Shown here piece after piece: positions 1 to 12,864 of a DNA stretch of 64,000 nt (position 1 is the first letter of the stretch; every line of letters starts with the position of its first letter). The notes under the pieces were generated by a model, which searched no databases, was not told the DNA's origin, and saw nothing but the letters and a program-made list of their open reading frames with translations. The DNA comes from Cloeon dipterum. Lineage: Eukaryota > Arthropoda > Insecta > Ephemeroptera > Baetidae. The position numbers and the translations under genes are program-made. The stretch covers positions 3,286,001-3,350,000 of the forward strand of contig NC_088788.1 of NCBI RefSeq assembly GCF_949628265.1. The letters are read 5' to 3'.

Positions 1-3000
1 CGAGCTACCTGTAATGTAAAATGAATTTTGCATATTATTGAAATTTTTAATTTAAATTTAAATTTTATTATTTGGTACAAAGTTACGTAATTTTTTGACT
101 CTGCATTTTATTCAAAAATTCAAATTTTCAGGTTTAAAAAAATTAAATTAATTTTACGTGTTTCTGTAACTTATAAACCAGTTTAAATTAACAGATTATT
201 TTGACAGTTTAACAATATTTCTTTCTTAAAATTAGTACCAGTCCAATTCGAGAGTTTTTCCTTCTTCCTCGCAGAGTTTTCGAAGCGTCTCACTGTTATA
301 TATAAAAAACGAGAAACTGATTGGACGGGGACGCTGGTGCCTGCATTGCCTCTCTCGTCGTCGTGAGTTGCGTCTTGAGGGAATGTAAGAGGAACGCGCG
401 CGTATTTTTCCTTCTCACAAAGAGCGGAGCGTAATTGATGAGGCTGTTTATCCTTTGTCACGGGCTGCCCATGGTGCTGATGAGGACACAAAAGGTGCGC
501 CCCGCTGATCACTTTTACCTTATCGGCCATCAGCAGCTCGCTATGATGAGCCCTCGCGTAATGAAGATTGACTCGCTTGATAATTTGACCAACGTTTAGA
601 CGGGACAAATATATTTCATTGCCTTCTGCCCGCCGTTTTTCACAACCCTCCTCACACCTGCGCGGGCCTCTTGCAAAGACGATCCACGATGCTACAGCCG
701 TGCGGTTTGCGCGACGAGCTATATACGAGCGAAGAATAAAATTGTTAAATGACATCTGACATAAATTATACTTTTGCCCCCAGGTGATATTGATACATAA
801 AAATGTCCAGAAATTTGACAACTAAATTTGGTTGCTCTTTTTTCAAGGTTCTAAATATAATGACACCCCCTTGGCACGTGGTCTTCAGATCTTGTGGAGA
901 TGTTGCCCTAGGGGACCTTAGTTGAACCCTAAAATATTAGGTGGAAATTCCAAAAATTACCTATTTTACAGGGGTTTAAAGTTTGAGATGTTTGAAAAAG
1001 GTGATGTTTTTGGCGATTTGTAACTTATTGGACTCCGTGTGAGGTAAACACAAAATTTTTGTATCCAAAATGATCTACGTTTGACGCCCAACAACTTCCC
1101 CAAGATGACCAACTTCGTAGGTCAAAGTTCAAGGTCACTAAATTGGGGTCAAACTTTTCAAAAAAATCCCACATACCCAAATACATAAAATTTTGGAAAT
1201 TCGAAATAGCCAAAATGTGCCTCATATCCATGGTAACAACATATAGAAAATTGGCGTTACTTATTTTACTAATTTTCGAGATATTTTGAATTGAGTGTTT
1301 AGGGTCGACGTTTTCCAGGTCTGCCAACCGTAAATAAAAACACGTTTTCCGCTAAATATCAGCATCTATGGATCAGATTTTAAAAAAACCTTACATTGTT
1401 TGAAACGTAAAGACCTCCTCTAGATGATCAAGTGATCATGAAGGGTGCCCACCCTCTTAAAACCCTTTACCACCCTTGGAAAGCAGAAAAAAGGATTTTT
1501 TATATTTTTAGCCTCTAACTCGATAGAGCATGATGACAGTTTAAAAAATTTAAAACAATAAAAATATAAATAATTTTATTTTCTTTGCAAAGAAGCATTC
1601 AAAAAAATTAAATTGCGTATTTGTTTGTTTAAGGCGTTTAAGGTTACTTAATTTTGTAATATTTGTTAAGAATTATAAAATATATTTATTATGCAATTTT
1701 TTGTTATTATAAATAAATGCAACCAATTAATATTGCTTATCACCAATTTTTTGGCGTAAAATTTTCATCTCTTTAGGTATTCCCAGTTTATCTACTATTA
1801 TAATAAATGATTGTTCACTTCTCTCACTTAAGAACGTATTAAGAATTGATTGCCACCAAAAAAAACAATTTCTCAATTTTAAATTTAAACTGATGCATTA
1901 AACACATGATTCACTTCTTTTGTAATTTTTTAAATGTTTGAAAATGTTTGGACGACACTGGAGATTAAACAAGTAACATTTGTGAAAAATATAATGCAAT
2001 ATAAGTCAGTCTACATACCAATCATAAAGTAAAACGGAATTTGCAATCATCCCTAAAGTACTTTGCCTCGTGAAGTGTGCGTCAATGTTTCAGTGATTTA
2101 GCGGCACGTGCTTTCAATTTTAGCGTCTGTGTGCGTGAAATGAGGTGACGGTTTAAAAAGGCTGGCGCTGAAAGGCGTTGCAGATGAAGTTTTCGGTGGT
2201 AGCGAGCGAGCGTGTGTTATTTTTTTATTTATTTTTTATTGCCCGCGCCGAGGGTGAGGAAAGCTGCACTCCAAATCCGAAAGCGGCGGCGGTTTAAAAA
2301 CGAACGATATCGCGCCTTACTTAAATACTTAAAAGCCACACGCTATAGGCTGCAGTTCGTTTTCATAATATTTTTGTAAATTGAGAGCAACACATAAAAT
2401 CACTCGGGCGCACTTTTAAAACCGATTAGCAGACGCGCGCGCGGCGGTCTGTTTTTCATTACGCGCCGCCAGCTCTTCGCCGCGCCGCGAGAAGTTATGA
2501 TATTCGTTGGAATCATCGAGGCTTGAGAGCCAAACTGTTGACGTTTAGCAAATGCCCCGAGGCGGCCTGGATTCATTGCTCGCTCTTTTAGAGCGCTCAG
2601 AGCGCTTCAGCTCTTATCGGCTCAGCCTAAGTGCGTCTTTTGTATTCGCTCATTCATTCATTTGAGAAACTAGTGGACCATTTTTTGCATTATCTGGATT
2701 TAATTTAGTTTTGCACTAATATGTGAAATTTCAAAGTTAATTAGGATCAATTTCAATCGAATGGGTTAAATTTAATTAATAAAAATTGAAAGGCTCCTAT
2801 AAAAAACGTGCCCAAGATCTTGAACTGTTTTCTACTGATTTAAATATTTTCTTTTGGCGGTCCAAATCGAGCTATTAATTTTTTTAAATGAAAAAAATTT
2901 GTGAAGCTTCAATGATGACTGCTTCAGTCTGAAAAATTCGACTGTGAGAGAAAATAATATTGGTAGAATATTTCAGGAACAGGATTGATAGTATTTTATT

Positions 3001-4494
3001 TGTTTCTTTTATTGAAAGTTTCACATTCACGCCCTTTAATAAATTGTTTTACATACAATACAATCTTATCGAACTGCTTTTGTTTTCAGTTTATTAAAAA
3101 AAATTTAAATATTTTTATTACGGCTAAAAACAATACCACAAATAAATTCTGAGCTTGTTTGATTATTTATTTAAATTAATATAACTTTTTAAATAATATG
3201 GTTTTTATTTTATTGGTTCATTATTTTAAATATTTAGTAAAATTAGTAATAAAAATGAGTATATTTTATAAATTTTAGCAAGCCTATGTACGTGTATATT
3301 TATTAAATAAATTCAAATATGGGACATGTCTACATCTTTCACCTATAGTCTCGACATTATTATTATGGTTTAATTATGTTATCAAATACCGGGAAACTAA
3401 TTTTATACATAACCTCTAAACCATCATTATGTAAAACTCAATTGTAAGAAAAATGCTTAAAACATTATAAAGAATTTATAATTTTTTATTTATTTAGCTT
3501 GGTCCTGCTGTTTCGGTAAACGACGCTTGACTGAAGCTAAAAATGCAATAAATTCATGCAAAACTATTTTCGGCATTGCCAAGATTTTGTAACCGAAAAC
3601 CCCTTTGTCGAGTCGCGTCCGGCTGTGCGCACGGTAATTATGTAAATTCGCATACTTGAGTGATGATCACCGATTCGGCGGCGGCAATTATTTTTGAATT
3701 AGGCAGCCATTTCTGCACAATAAGTGTCAGCTTCGCAGCCGACTTTGTAATAATAATGGGATGAAAAATTAGCCGCAGCCTGGAGAGGCCAGCGCCTTTA
3801 ATGATGCGATCTTAATGAGGCGTGTGAGACGAGAGAAGCGGCCGTAAAATTGAGACATAAATTCTGGCACAGCAGAATTTTGCAAAACGTCATCGTGCGC
3901 TTTCCACTATAATAGATACAGCCTGACGATTATTTATCGCAAATCATCATTGCTCCGGTAGTTGAGCATAATACGCGCGCTGTCTACCGAGGGGAGAAAA
4001 ATATATATAATAATATAATAATGAAATGCTCTGCTTTTCTTGCTACTCTCAGCTCCTCCCCTCGTAATAAATGCATCATCGTGTTGATTGCGCTTTTTAT
4101 TCGCTGCCCCTCTCCTCTCCTCTGCTCGCCCGGCAACGCCACCCGGCTGCTCGCTCGCTCTCTTTGTCACACGTAATTACATATTGCAGCGCGACAAACG
4201 ACAAACGGCGGCGCTCTTTCGCTCAATCCACTGCTGCGTATGCAACCTTTGCAACACGTGTGCGTACATGTTGCCTATGTGTTTAAATTTGCTAACTCTT
4301 TCAACTAGAGTAATTTCAACACTAGATCGATGCCGCAAAATCCAGGAAAATCCTTGTTGTCCTTTTATAAAGATTCAGTAATTTTTTTATTTCCCTCTGT
4401 TATAAAAAAATGTTTCTTGTAATTGTTTCTATTGTGTTCTGAATTTGGGGAGGTGTGTGCTGATTCGCAATATAAAATCACTTTGAATCTAAAA
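1..4494. other. intergenic DNA, no gene recognised
   Basis: I see no convincing coding exon here. The stretch alternates between AT-rich DNA and GC-richer islands at about 240-720, 2030-2670 and 3480-4290. The islands contain CG-rich and TAATTA-like words and have no recognisable transposon sequence. Open frames in them (the longest is 212 codons on the minus strand, 183-821) show no domain and no codon pattern resembling the real genes further right. The islands could be regulatory, but that is inference. Confidence 0.5.
1119..1137 (+). promoter_or_regulatory. composite nuclear-receptor-like motif
   Basis: AGGTCA-A-AGTTCA (a DR1-type direct repeat) overlaps TCAAGGTCA, the extended half-site of the NR5A/ERR type. 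The match is seen directly. Function is unknown because no gene start is nearby, and one such match can occur by chance in DNA of this length. Confidence 0.25.
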
Positions 4495-4645
4495 GCTAAA
4501 ATTGACCTAGGTTTTATTTAGAGAAGAGTTGCTGAAAGTTTAGCATGCTTTTCAAATGGGGAGAAATTTCTTCTTTCTTAAAATCTTAATTTATTTCGCA
4601 TCTCGACGAGAGCAATTGAAATCTGCCAAGAAAAATGGCACATTT
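4495..4645 (+). mobile_element. old diverged relic of MITE family 1
   Basis: The order of recognisable blocks (reading from 'aaattgacctagg' through 'gcttttcaaatgg' to 'tctcgacgagag' and 'gccaagaaaa') matches the inner part of the family 1 element at 10012-10444. Many substitutions and missing ends suggest an old insertion. Confidence 0.55.
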
Positions 4646-5456
4646 CGGAGTAATCGTGCAAAATCTCAATTTCATTATGTTAAGAAAATATTCTTTTAAT
4701 TTTCACACCGTAGAAAACAAAACTAACAATTATTATTTGATTTAACTGCGAAATTTGATGCGAAAATTATTTATTTTCTTCATAAACGCAGGTTTAAAAA
4801 AGTCTTAGAGTATCAAATCTTAATATTTCGGATGCGTGTGATGTTTGAAATTAAAATGTGTGCTTTAAAATCCCAATGAAGAACGTTTCTATGCTGCGAT
4901 TAAAATCTTAGAAATTAAAAGACATCAGGAAATGCATTTCATTGTTCCAGCTATCAGTCCTTTTGAGGGAAGTGAGGGAACTCTGAATTTTTATTTTCCT
5001 TTATTAAAACTTGCAAATTTAAATTCCCATTCCACTGCGCTATCAAGCCAAACTTTAATTTGCAGAGTGATTTTCGGTATGAAATACACGTAATGAGAAA
5101 ATATTAAGATTTTTTCTTCATTTTTTTTCATTTTTTTTTTCTCATAATCTATTAACAAATGCTCCACTGGAATTTGTTTTGTTAATGTGAATCAATTGAA
5201 CGATTGACGTTTCCGCTGGTTGCAGGCAGGTAAAAAAGACCGAGCTTGTCTTGATTGACAGGGGACGTGAGACTAGTAAAACGCAATCTGCGTTGTATTG
5301 TCGTTTATTGTTATATTAGAACGCCATACTCATTTTCTATAGGTTCAAAATTTACAAAATATATTCCACTAGCGTACATTTTACGAAGGTGAATAAATAG
5401 ATCAATCATTACGTGTTCCTTCTAAAAAAAAAAAAAAAATATTATTCCTCGTTACA
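4646..5456. other. AT-rich intergenic DNA
   Basis: There is no gene or clear element. Homopolymer T tracts lie near 5110-5150 and a run of about 17 A near 5423-5439. Confidence 0.5.
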
Positions 5457-5850
5457 AAAGTAACCAGCCTGTTGGCTCGCATTGTTAAGGCACTCTCAGG
5501 AGTGGCAAAGCAATGAGAGGTATTTGAGCAGTTCGGAGATCTAATACTGGCTACCCAATGTCAAAAATGGCAAAAAGTGATTAGTTTAGTGACTCGAATT
5601 GCTCAAATTGCTCAACGGGCTGCTTTGCACCTTTCAAGCATGCGTGATTTGGCTTCACGGGACGAATGTCTAGCGTTTCAATGCAGTCCTCGGTGCGGAG
5701 GCAAGTGGCCCTTCAGTGGGCTGGGTCCCTGTGCGGCCTGGTGCGCCCATTCAATCCGTTCGCGGTGTTATTGGGACCCGGGTTTCAGCATTCGTGCTAG
5801 TGCAGTGCGCGCCCTTCCCGGTCCTCCGGTCCTCGGACAGGGATAAAAAG
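5457..5850. repeat. diverged relative of the 254-bp tandem repeat
   Basis: Blocks such as 'ggctcgcattgttaa' and 'aatgtctagcgtttcaatg' followed by 'cctcggtgcggagg' correspond in order to parts of the repeat units at 6737-7545, with many differences. The 89-codon open frame here is best explained as repeat sequence and not a gene. Confidence 0.45.
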
Positions 5851-6732
5851 AGCAAAAAAAGTACGGCGAGGACTTCAAAACCAATCAACTAAATTTTAAA
5901 TAATATTTTGACTGCACTCAATATGCGAAAAAATTAATTTTTTGAATTCTTTTCAATTGAAAATCACAGCCTCCCTGTGAAATCTCATATAAAAAGGAGC
6001 CGTTTTTTTTTTAAAAGCCTGATTTCCATGTTGGATATTCCAGCGAGCGTGTTTTAATAGTTTTCGTTGTCATCATTTGCTTAATTGGCTGGAACAAGCA
6101 CTTTGCATTAAAAGGATGTGAGAGACCGTATTTTGCGAGAGTGAGCGCGCGCGGGTGCGGAGGCGGAGGGCGATGATGAATTCGTCGAGTGGCGTCTCGA
6201 CGGCGCCGTAAAACTGATCCATATTCACCGGCGAGACCGTCTCCAAAAGCAGAGCTTACATGTATATATAGTCGCCATACACGCGGTAATTTTCAAAGTT
6301 GACGCCGTCACCTGCCTCTGAAATAAATGTGTCAATTGCAATCACGGCCGTAGTGATGGGCACAAAGTCAATGTGCCGCGCAAGCAAATAACAAAATTAT
6401 AAAACGCACTAATGGTGCGTTATTCAAGTTCGCGTGGTTAAAGAATTTTGCTCTTCTGCCTTTGAGAGGATTTAACCGGCAGAAGCATCTTTTAGATTTT
6501 CTAACACTCGTCCCAGAATGCTTATAAACCTGAAAAATAAACATAATAGATTGTTGATGTATATACGTGTTTTGTGTGCAATCAACAATGGCGTGACATT
6601 TAGCTAAAATAACTTTAGGGAAGTCAGTCAGACAGCGAAAAATAAGCTCCCTCGAAAATTGTACATACCTCGACATTGGTTCCGCAACTTTTATATAGTA
6701 TTGGATAATACATTATAAGCCGCCGGTATTAT
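5851..6732. other. intergenic DNA with one GC-rich island
   Basis: A GC-rich island lies at about 6040-6340. The rest is AT-rich. No coding exon or known element is recognised. Confidence 0.45.
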
Positions 6733-6736
6733 AGGG

Positions 6737-7545
6737 TCTTCTAAATTTCATTAAATAAATTCTCTTCGGAATTTTCCTTCACGTCCATTATTTATTTAAC
6801 CACCCCCGTAGACGTGGCAGATATTTCAGCTCTTCGAATTAATGACAATTTAGTGAATTCTCAAAAAGCTCTCGCCACTTGCTTTGGGGACAAAATAATG
6901 TCTATAGCGTTTCAATGAAATACCTCGGGGCGGCGAGCCGAAAACCCATTGGACCCAATAAGTTCGTCTGCGGATAAATCCAAAAAAGCGTCTTCTAAAT
7001 TTCATTAAATAAATTCTCTTCGGAATTCCTTCCCATCCATTATTTATTTAACAACCCCGTAGACGTGGCAGATACTTGAGCTTTTCGAGTTAATGAAAAT
7101 TTAGTTTTATGATATTCTCAAAAAGCTCTCGCCGCACTTGCTTTGGAGACAAAAATGTCTGGTGTTTCAATGAAAGACCTCGGTGCGGCGAGGCGAAAAC
7201 CCATTGGACCCAATAAGTTCGTCTGAGGATAAATTCAAAAAAGCGTCTTCTAAATTTCGTTAAATAATTTCCTCAGAATTGTCCTTCCCATCCTTTATTA
7301 TATGTTTCACCCCCGTTGTCTCGCATTGCTAAAATTATAAATTTCTAGGAGTCTCTTCTACGTGGGAGGCATGTGAGCTCTTCGGGGGTCTTTTATAATA
7401 TTGGCAGCGAAATGACAGAAGTGACAGTCTAATGATTGAGGGCGACACTTGCTTTGGGGAAAAATGTCTGGCATTTAAATGAAATACCTCGTGGCGGCGA
7501 AGCGAAAGGTTAAACCCTCATTGGCCCAAAGCTCCTCTGCGGCCA
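6737..7545. repeat. tandem repeat, three units of about 254 bp
   Basis: The block beginning 'tcttctaaatttc' starts at 6737, 6991 and 7246, giving periods of 254 and 255 bp. Units 1 and 2 are nearly alike throughout, including the shared 'aaacccattggacccaataa'. Unit 3 is more diverged and carries an insertion in its middle. No transposase or known satellite is recognised. A more diverged relative sits upstream at 5457-5850. Confidence 0.8.
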
Positions 7546-8589
7546 CTCGGGCCCTTTTGTATGCCAAAGTGCTTATTTCCAGACGACTCACAATCTGTCA
7601 CTGCAGTATGCAATGTAATTCGCTCAGCGTTATTATTAGGAACTGGGACCCGGTGAGTTCATAGCCCTCGGAAAGTGCTAAGCAAGGGTGAAAAAAAGGA
7701 ATTAAAATCGCAATCAAATAAAATTTAAGGTTTATTTAAGCCCCGCTCTAAAATTGAAACTAATATTTAAACTGTCCAATTCATCCACAAGCGACTGGAT
7801 TTTTCTCAAAGTTGTCAAATGATTTACATTAATTTAAGTGTCCGTAAAACGTATTGTTTTGCAAAAAACAACGACAACAGTTTGGCCCTAATGGAAGTTT
7901 AAGAGAATTTTGTCTGCAATTTGTCTCTAAATATTCGATTTTTAAGCAGTTTTTCAAATAAACTAATTTTTAAATAGTTTTAAAGAAGTAATTTAAATTC
8001 AAATATTAATATTTTCAATAATTAGTGCATTTATGTTTCTTTTAATTGTATATTATCATGTTAAACTACAATCAAAAAAACTATAAATTAAACCAGGGAA
8101 TTGGAAGTATAGAAGGATATAATATATTATTTCTTTAACTGATACTGTTTTTAATTATACATTTGCACGCGATTCAATTTATAATTCATTGATTGAAACT
8201 TTTTTTAAAAAAAGGATCAAGTGCAATGAACATAAACACAATAATTGTTTATAGTAAAATAACGGATATTTATTTGTAAAAGGAACATTTAAAACTAAAA
8301 AAAAAATCATATCAAATTGACATCATCAGGGCATGCATGCGGAGCATGTGAACAAGAAAATAATTGACTGCATCAATCTTATAATTAGTCTATAAAAAAT
8401 AAAAATCATTATTTTCATTTCATTAGAAGATATATTATTCTCAGAATCTCTAAATTACCCAACAATTGATGAAATGACACAAAAATAAAGTATTAAAAAA
8501 ACATTTTCAGGTTATATTTCATGCATGTATTTAATCTTAACAATGAAAAACCAAAACCTTACTTGAGCTTGGTTTAAGAAGTGGCATTC
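7546..8589. other. AT-rich intergenic DNA
   Basis: No gene, repeat family member or regulatory site can be supported here. Confidence 0.5.
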
Positions 8590-8980
8590 TTAAAGTGGAA
8601 TGATACTGGGCAACAATTGAAAATTATTTGAATTGTTGGATGCCATAAATAATTGATCCAAAAACAATTTGTTCAACCAAAAAAGGACCCTCTCCTACAG
8701 TAAAAATTCAAATTTTGCCAATTTTCTCCAAAATGTACAGTGCTTGAACATATTTTCTTGGCATTTTCCAATTCCTCTCGTCGAGATCTGTCCAACGGTT
8801 TATTAGGGAAACTCTTGGTTTTGAAATTAAATCGGATTTCAAGTAAGGAGACAGCCCTTTCCATTTCCAGCCAATCTTCTAAAAATATTACAGAGCTTCT
8901 TAGGTCAATTTAGGCTTTAACTGAATTTATACATTGGCAACAAGCATTTTCCAGGCTTTTTCAGTACCATTCCTCTTTAA
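8590..8980 (-). mobile_element. MITE family 1, copy 1
   Basis: A short non-autonomous DNA element bounded by TTAA. The left end reads TTAAAGTGGAATGATAC and the right end is the inverse of TTAAAGAGGAATGATA with small changes, so the terminal inverted repeats are about 17 bp including TTAA. The TTAA boundary suggests piggyBac-type mobilisation, which is inferred. The minus strand keeps a 63-codon open frame also seen in other copies. Confidence 0.85.
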
Positions 8981-10011
8981 AAATACATTAAAGAAAATTG
9001 CCTTCAAAGAAAAGAAAAATTTCAAAGCAATTTATGAATTTGAGCATTTTTACCTGCTCGATTTTGAACTATAGAACCTAAATTCATCTCATTTCTCTTA
9101 TAAAAACATTATTTTTCGTCTTTTGCGTCAACTATATATATCGCTTCCCCATAAGTGGCAAAGCAAACAAGGGTGGAAAAGAGCATCCCTCTCGCATGAG
9201 TTTCAGCGTTGAGCCGGAATCTCTGCTGGTGGTGTGCGCTGCTGCAGCTCAATTTCTGCGCGAAGGGTGCGAAAAGCTGGCGAGGGGCGCGTGCGCTGCC
9301 ACCCCTTGCGCACGGGGGTTGGCTGGCCGGGATCAATATGGCGGTGAATCAAATTGCAGGGGCCGCGCGCGCGATATCAAGTAATAGCGGCTTAATGTAG
9401 CTGCTGGCGGAGCTGTTTTTTGCCGGCTCGCCGCTCTCCTCCGAGACTCGAGCGAAACTTTCATTAAAGCAGCGTTTAACTTGGCAACTTTTATACATGC
9501 CTCGAGACCATCTCATCCCCTGCAATAAAGATCCCCGGCCGAATCGCAGCCACCATTAACTAACAGCACACTGCTGCTGCGCGATTACTTTTTCCAGCAT
9601 CTCTCAGCACAAAACGCTTCTCGTATGTATACAGCGACGTTTTTTTATTGAGACGGCGGGAGCTGTAAAAAGGAATATTTTCAGATTAATCATTTCTCGT
9701 CATCACTCTCAATAAAAATCAAATTCAAATTCAAATTGGTGGAGTTTCGACCTTAATCATTTTTTTAAAGACACTTGTATAATTTGTAAGCGACTATAGA
9801 GTGATTTATATTTATTTTCTTTGCTTTTTTATTAAGGAATGCTCTCATCCTCCAAATCCTAATGACCATATAATTCGCAAAACAGCGAAAATTTTGATTT
9901 TGTTTGAAAAATGGTTTTGTAAAAAACGCACAGAGTTGACAATTTCTGAATCTTGTAAAATGCACCCTTTTAAAAGGTTATTTCAACCACTTATTGATTA
10001 CTTTAAATTTT
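8981..10011. other. intergenic DNA with GC-rich island 9100-9640
   Basis: The island contains CG-rich words and TATA-like tracts but no supported exon. The flanks are AT-rich. Confidence 0.45.
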
Positions 10012-10444
10012 TTAAAGAGGAATGATAGTGCAAAAGCCTTGAAAATGCTTGTTGCCAATGCATGGAATCATCCCTTAGGATTCAGTTAAAGCCTAAATTG
10101 ACCTAAGAAGCGCTGTAATTTTTTTTTAGAAAATTGGCTGCAAAGTTAGCGTGCTTTTCAAATGGTAAAATGGCTGTCTCCTTACTTGAAATCCGATTTA
10201 ATTTCAAAAGCAAGAGTTTCCCCAATAAGTGGCAAACACCGTTGGACAGATCTCGACGAGAGGAATCGGAATGTGCCAAGAAAATATGTTCAAGCACTGT
10301 AAGATTTGGAGAAAATTGGCAAAATTTGAATTTTTAATGTAGAAAGGGCCTTTTTATTATTGCAAATTGTTTATCGATCAATTTTTTGTGGCGTCCAACA
10401 ATTCAAATAATTTTCAATTGTTGCCCTGTATCATTCCACTTTAA
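10012..10444 (+). mobile_element. MITE family 1, copy 2
   Basis: A nearly complete copy of the TTAA-bounded family. It starts TTAAAGAGGAATGATA and ends with the inverse of TTAAAGTGGAATGATAC. It lies in the opposite orientation to copy 1 and carries a 67-codon open frame on the plus strand. Confidence 0.9.
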
Positions 10445-11365
10445 AGATTTAATTCACTGTTTTTTTATTGTTACCCCTTTATTTTCAATATTCACAGTTG
10501 TTATTTTTTATTATTTTATCAACAATTAATAACTAACGTTATTTTATATTAAATTCGACTGTAATTTGGAAGGTTGTGTGTTTTATTTTGAGAGTTTTCT
10601 TTGCAAGACTTTTTCGCAGCAGATATATTTCTTCTTTTATTTCCCAGAGATTTCCTTATCGAAACCGAATCCGTCTGGAGATCTCCTATGCCAGCCGGGG
10701 CCACGCACTCGAGGGTGCAACAATGAAAAATGTGCGTATCAAATGGTGTGTCCAGAGCAAATAGCGAGAGCGAGGAGCTTTAGTGCCTTGTTATGATGGA
10801 CGCAGATGAGCCCCGGCGAGCGGCCTCTGAGGGGCCATCTGAGCGGCCGCGTCGTGCACACGGCGCAGCAACCCCCAGCGGCGTTTTGCCGAGCGCGAGA
10901 GGATGATGATTTTAGGGTCCCACAGCAATCGGTGCGCGACGCGCTGGGACAATTTGTTCCGCGGTAAACGCAGCACATGTTACGCAATCGGAATATAAGT
11001 TTATACGATCCGATCTGATTTTGTGATGGCCTCCGTGTCATGAATAAAAATCGCGGCAAACCGCTCCTTAAAATTGTCTCGCTGCGAGAGAGGGAATATT
11101 TTCCCCCCTTTCAATCCCGTTTTATCTTTATGTGCTACTCATCGCGCCTCGATATCACACTCCTCTCAGAAATAAACCAAATGTTTTTAAATTAATTTTA
11201 TTTGTTAGATCAGCCATGATCCACGATATTTTTAAAATTCTTTAAGAAAGAAAATTGTTTTAAAATTATGGAATTTTTTTAACAGATAATTTTGAGGTGT
11301 TAAATGATTTTAATTAAATTAAAAATTGTATGGAAGAGACATGCCTCTGCAAATCCATATTTGCA
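10445..11365. other. intergenic DNA with GC-rich island 10620-11170
   Basis: No supported gene. The overlapping open frames on both strands in the GC-rich part have no recognisable domain. Confidence 0.45.
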
Positions 11366-11748
11366 AAATTGGAATGATACAGGGCAACGATTGAAAGTTA
11401 TTTGAATTGTTGGATGCCATAAACAATTTGCAATAATAAAAAAGGACCTTTCTACAGCAAAAATTCAAATTTTGTCAATTTTCTCCGGAATTGAGAGTGC
11501 TTGAACATATTTTCTTGGCATATTCCGATTCCTCTTGTCGAGATCTGTCCAACGGTGTATGCCACTTATTGGGGAAACTCTTGCTTTTGAAATTAAATCG
11601 GATTTCAAGTAAGGAGACAGCCAATACCATTAGAAAAGCACGCTAACTTTCCAGCCAATTTTCTAAAAAAATTACAATTTGTCTTTAACTGAATCCTAAG
11701 GGATGAATTTATGCATTTTCAGGCTTTTGCAGCATCATTTCTCTTTAA
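11366..11748 (-). mobile_element. MITE family 1, copy 3
   Basis: The right end is TTAA-bounded (inverse of TTAAAGAGAAATGATGC). The left end keeps TTGGAATGATAC but has lost the flanking TTAA. The interior is like copies 1 and 2, but the shared open frame is broken. Confidence 0.85.
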
Positions 11749-12527
11749 CATCCACTTGAGAAAATTTCCAAACGAGAAGCAAATTAAAAAAAAATCCCTA
11801 ATCCATCCATGGATCTTGAGCAGATTTAGGAATATTTTTAAAATGTAGACACTTATTAAAAGCAATCAATCTCGAGCTTATTTCGGCCGCAGCTGAAGCC
11901 ACATACACACAGTGCTGGAAAGCCATCAATGGAGCTGCGAAAAACGCGCGCGTCGTGCATGCTCTCTCTCTGGAGGGTATAAGTAGGATCACTCATCTGC
12001 TTGTTAATAACAAATGGGAGGGAGCACACTCACACTCACACACTCACACACACATATAACATACCTCAACATTTTACTACTGTTAACTTTTACGAGCCAT
12101 AAAGCTGAATTTTGACAAGCGCGCAGCTGCAATCTGTCCTTCTGATTGTGTGTGCGGTGTTGGCGCGCGAGGGCCGAGGGGTGCACGTTTAATTGACTCT
12201 CAGTCAGCGCCGGGTTCTTTTTACCTGCCCTATGCAGAGAGATGCAAGCATGCACACACCCGGAAAATCGTAAAATTGAAATTATCGGGAGAGGAGCAAC
12301 CAGCCAGCCAGCCGACCGCCCAGTTCGCGTCAATTAACACCGAGCATGTTCTGTTTTACAACCGAAAAAAAGCTGCGCTCAACCTTTTGTGACTGTTGCA
12401 ACGCAACCGTTCCAATTAGTGCATACTGCCAAACTTGAGTAGAGAAAAAATAGGTGGGACAGCTGGTTAATATTATGAAGGATGTTTATTTTAATTATTT
12501 ACAAAACTTAATAAATGCTTGAATTAT
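11749..12527. other. intergenic DNA, GC-rich island and CA-type simple repeat
   Basis: A GC-rich island spans about 11840-12400. A CACACT/CA simple repeat lies at about 12027-12059. No gene is supported. Confidence 0.45.
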
Positions 12528-12864
12528 TAGGACCTTCCAACAGTAAATATTCAAATTTTGCCAATTTTCTCCAAAATGTACAGTGCTTGAACATATTTTC
12601 TTGGCATATTTCGATTCCTCTCGTCGAGATCTGTCCAACGGTGCATGCCACTTATTGGGGAAACTCTTGGTTTTGAAATTAAATCGGATTTCAAGTAAGG
12701 AGACAGCCATTACCATTTGAAAAGCACGTTAACTTTCCAGCCAATTTTCTACAAAAATTACAGTGCTTCTTAAATCAATTTAGGCTTTAACTGAATCCTA
12801 AGGGATGAGTTTACGCATTGGCAACAAGCATTTTCCAGGCTTTTACAGTATCATTCCTCTTTAA
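12528..12864 (-). mobile_element. MITE family 1, copy 4 (left end missing)
   Basis: The right end with GTATCATTCCTCT-TTAA is intact. The sequence beyond the 'ggaccttcc' block on the left does not match the family, so this copy is 5'-truncated in window orientation. The minus-strand frame stays open for 73 codons. Confidence 0.85.

Noticed and set aside
183-821. 212-codon open frame on the minus strand
   Set aside because: No recognisable domain, unusual composition (many His, Arg, Lys and Asn without hydrophobic core pattern), and it lies in a GC-rich island where stop codons are rarer. No splice or promoter support.
5577-5846. 89-codon frame
   Set aside because: Falls inside a diverged copy of the tandem repeat and has no similarity to known proteins.
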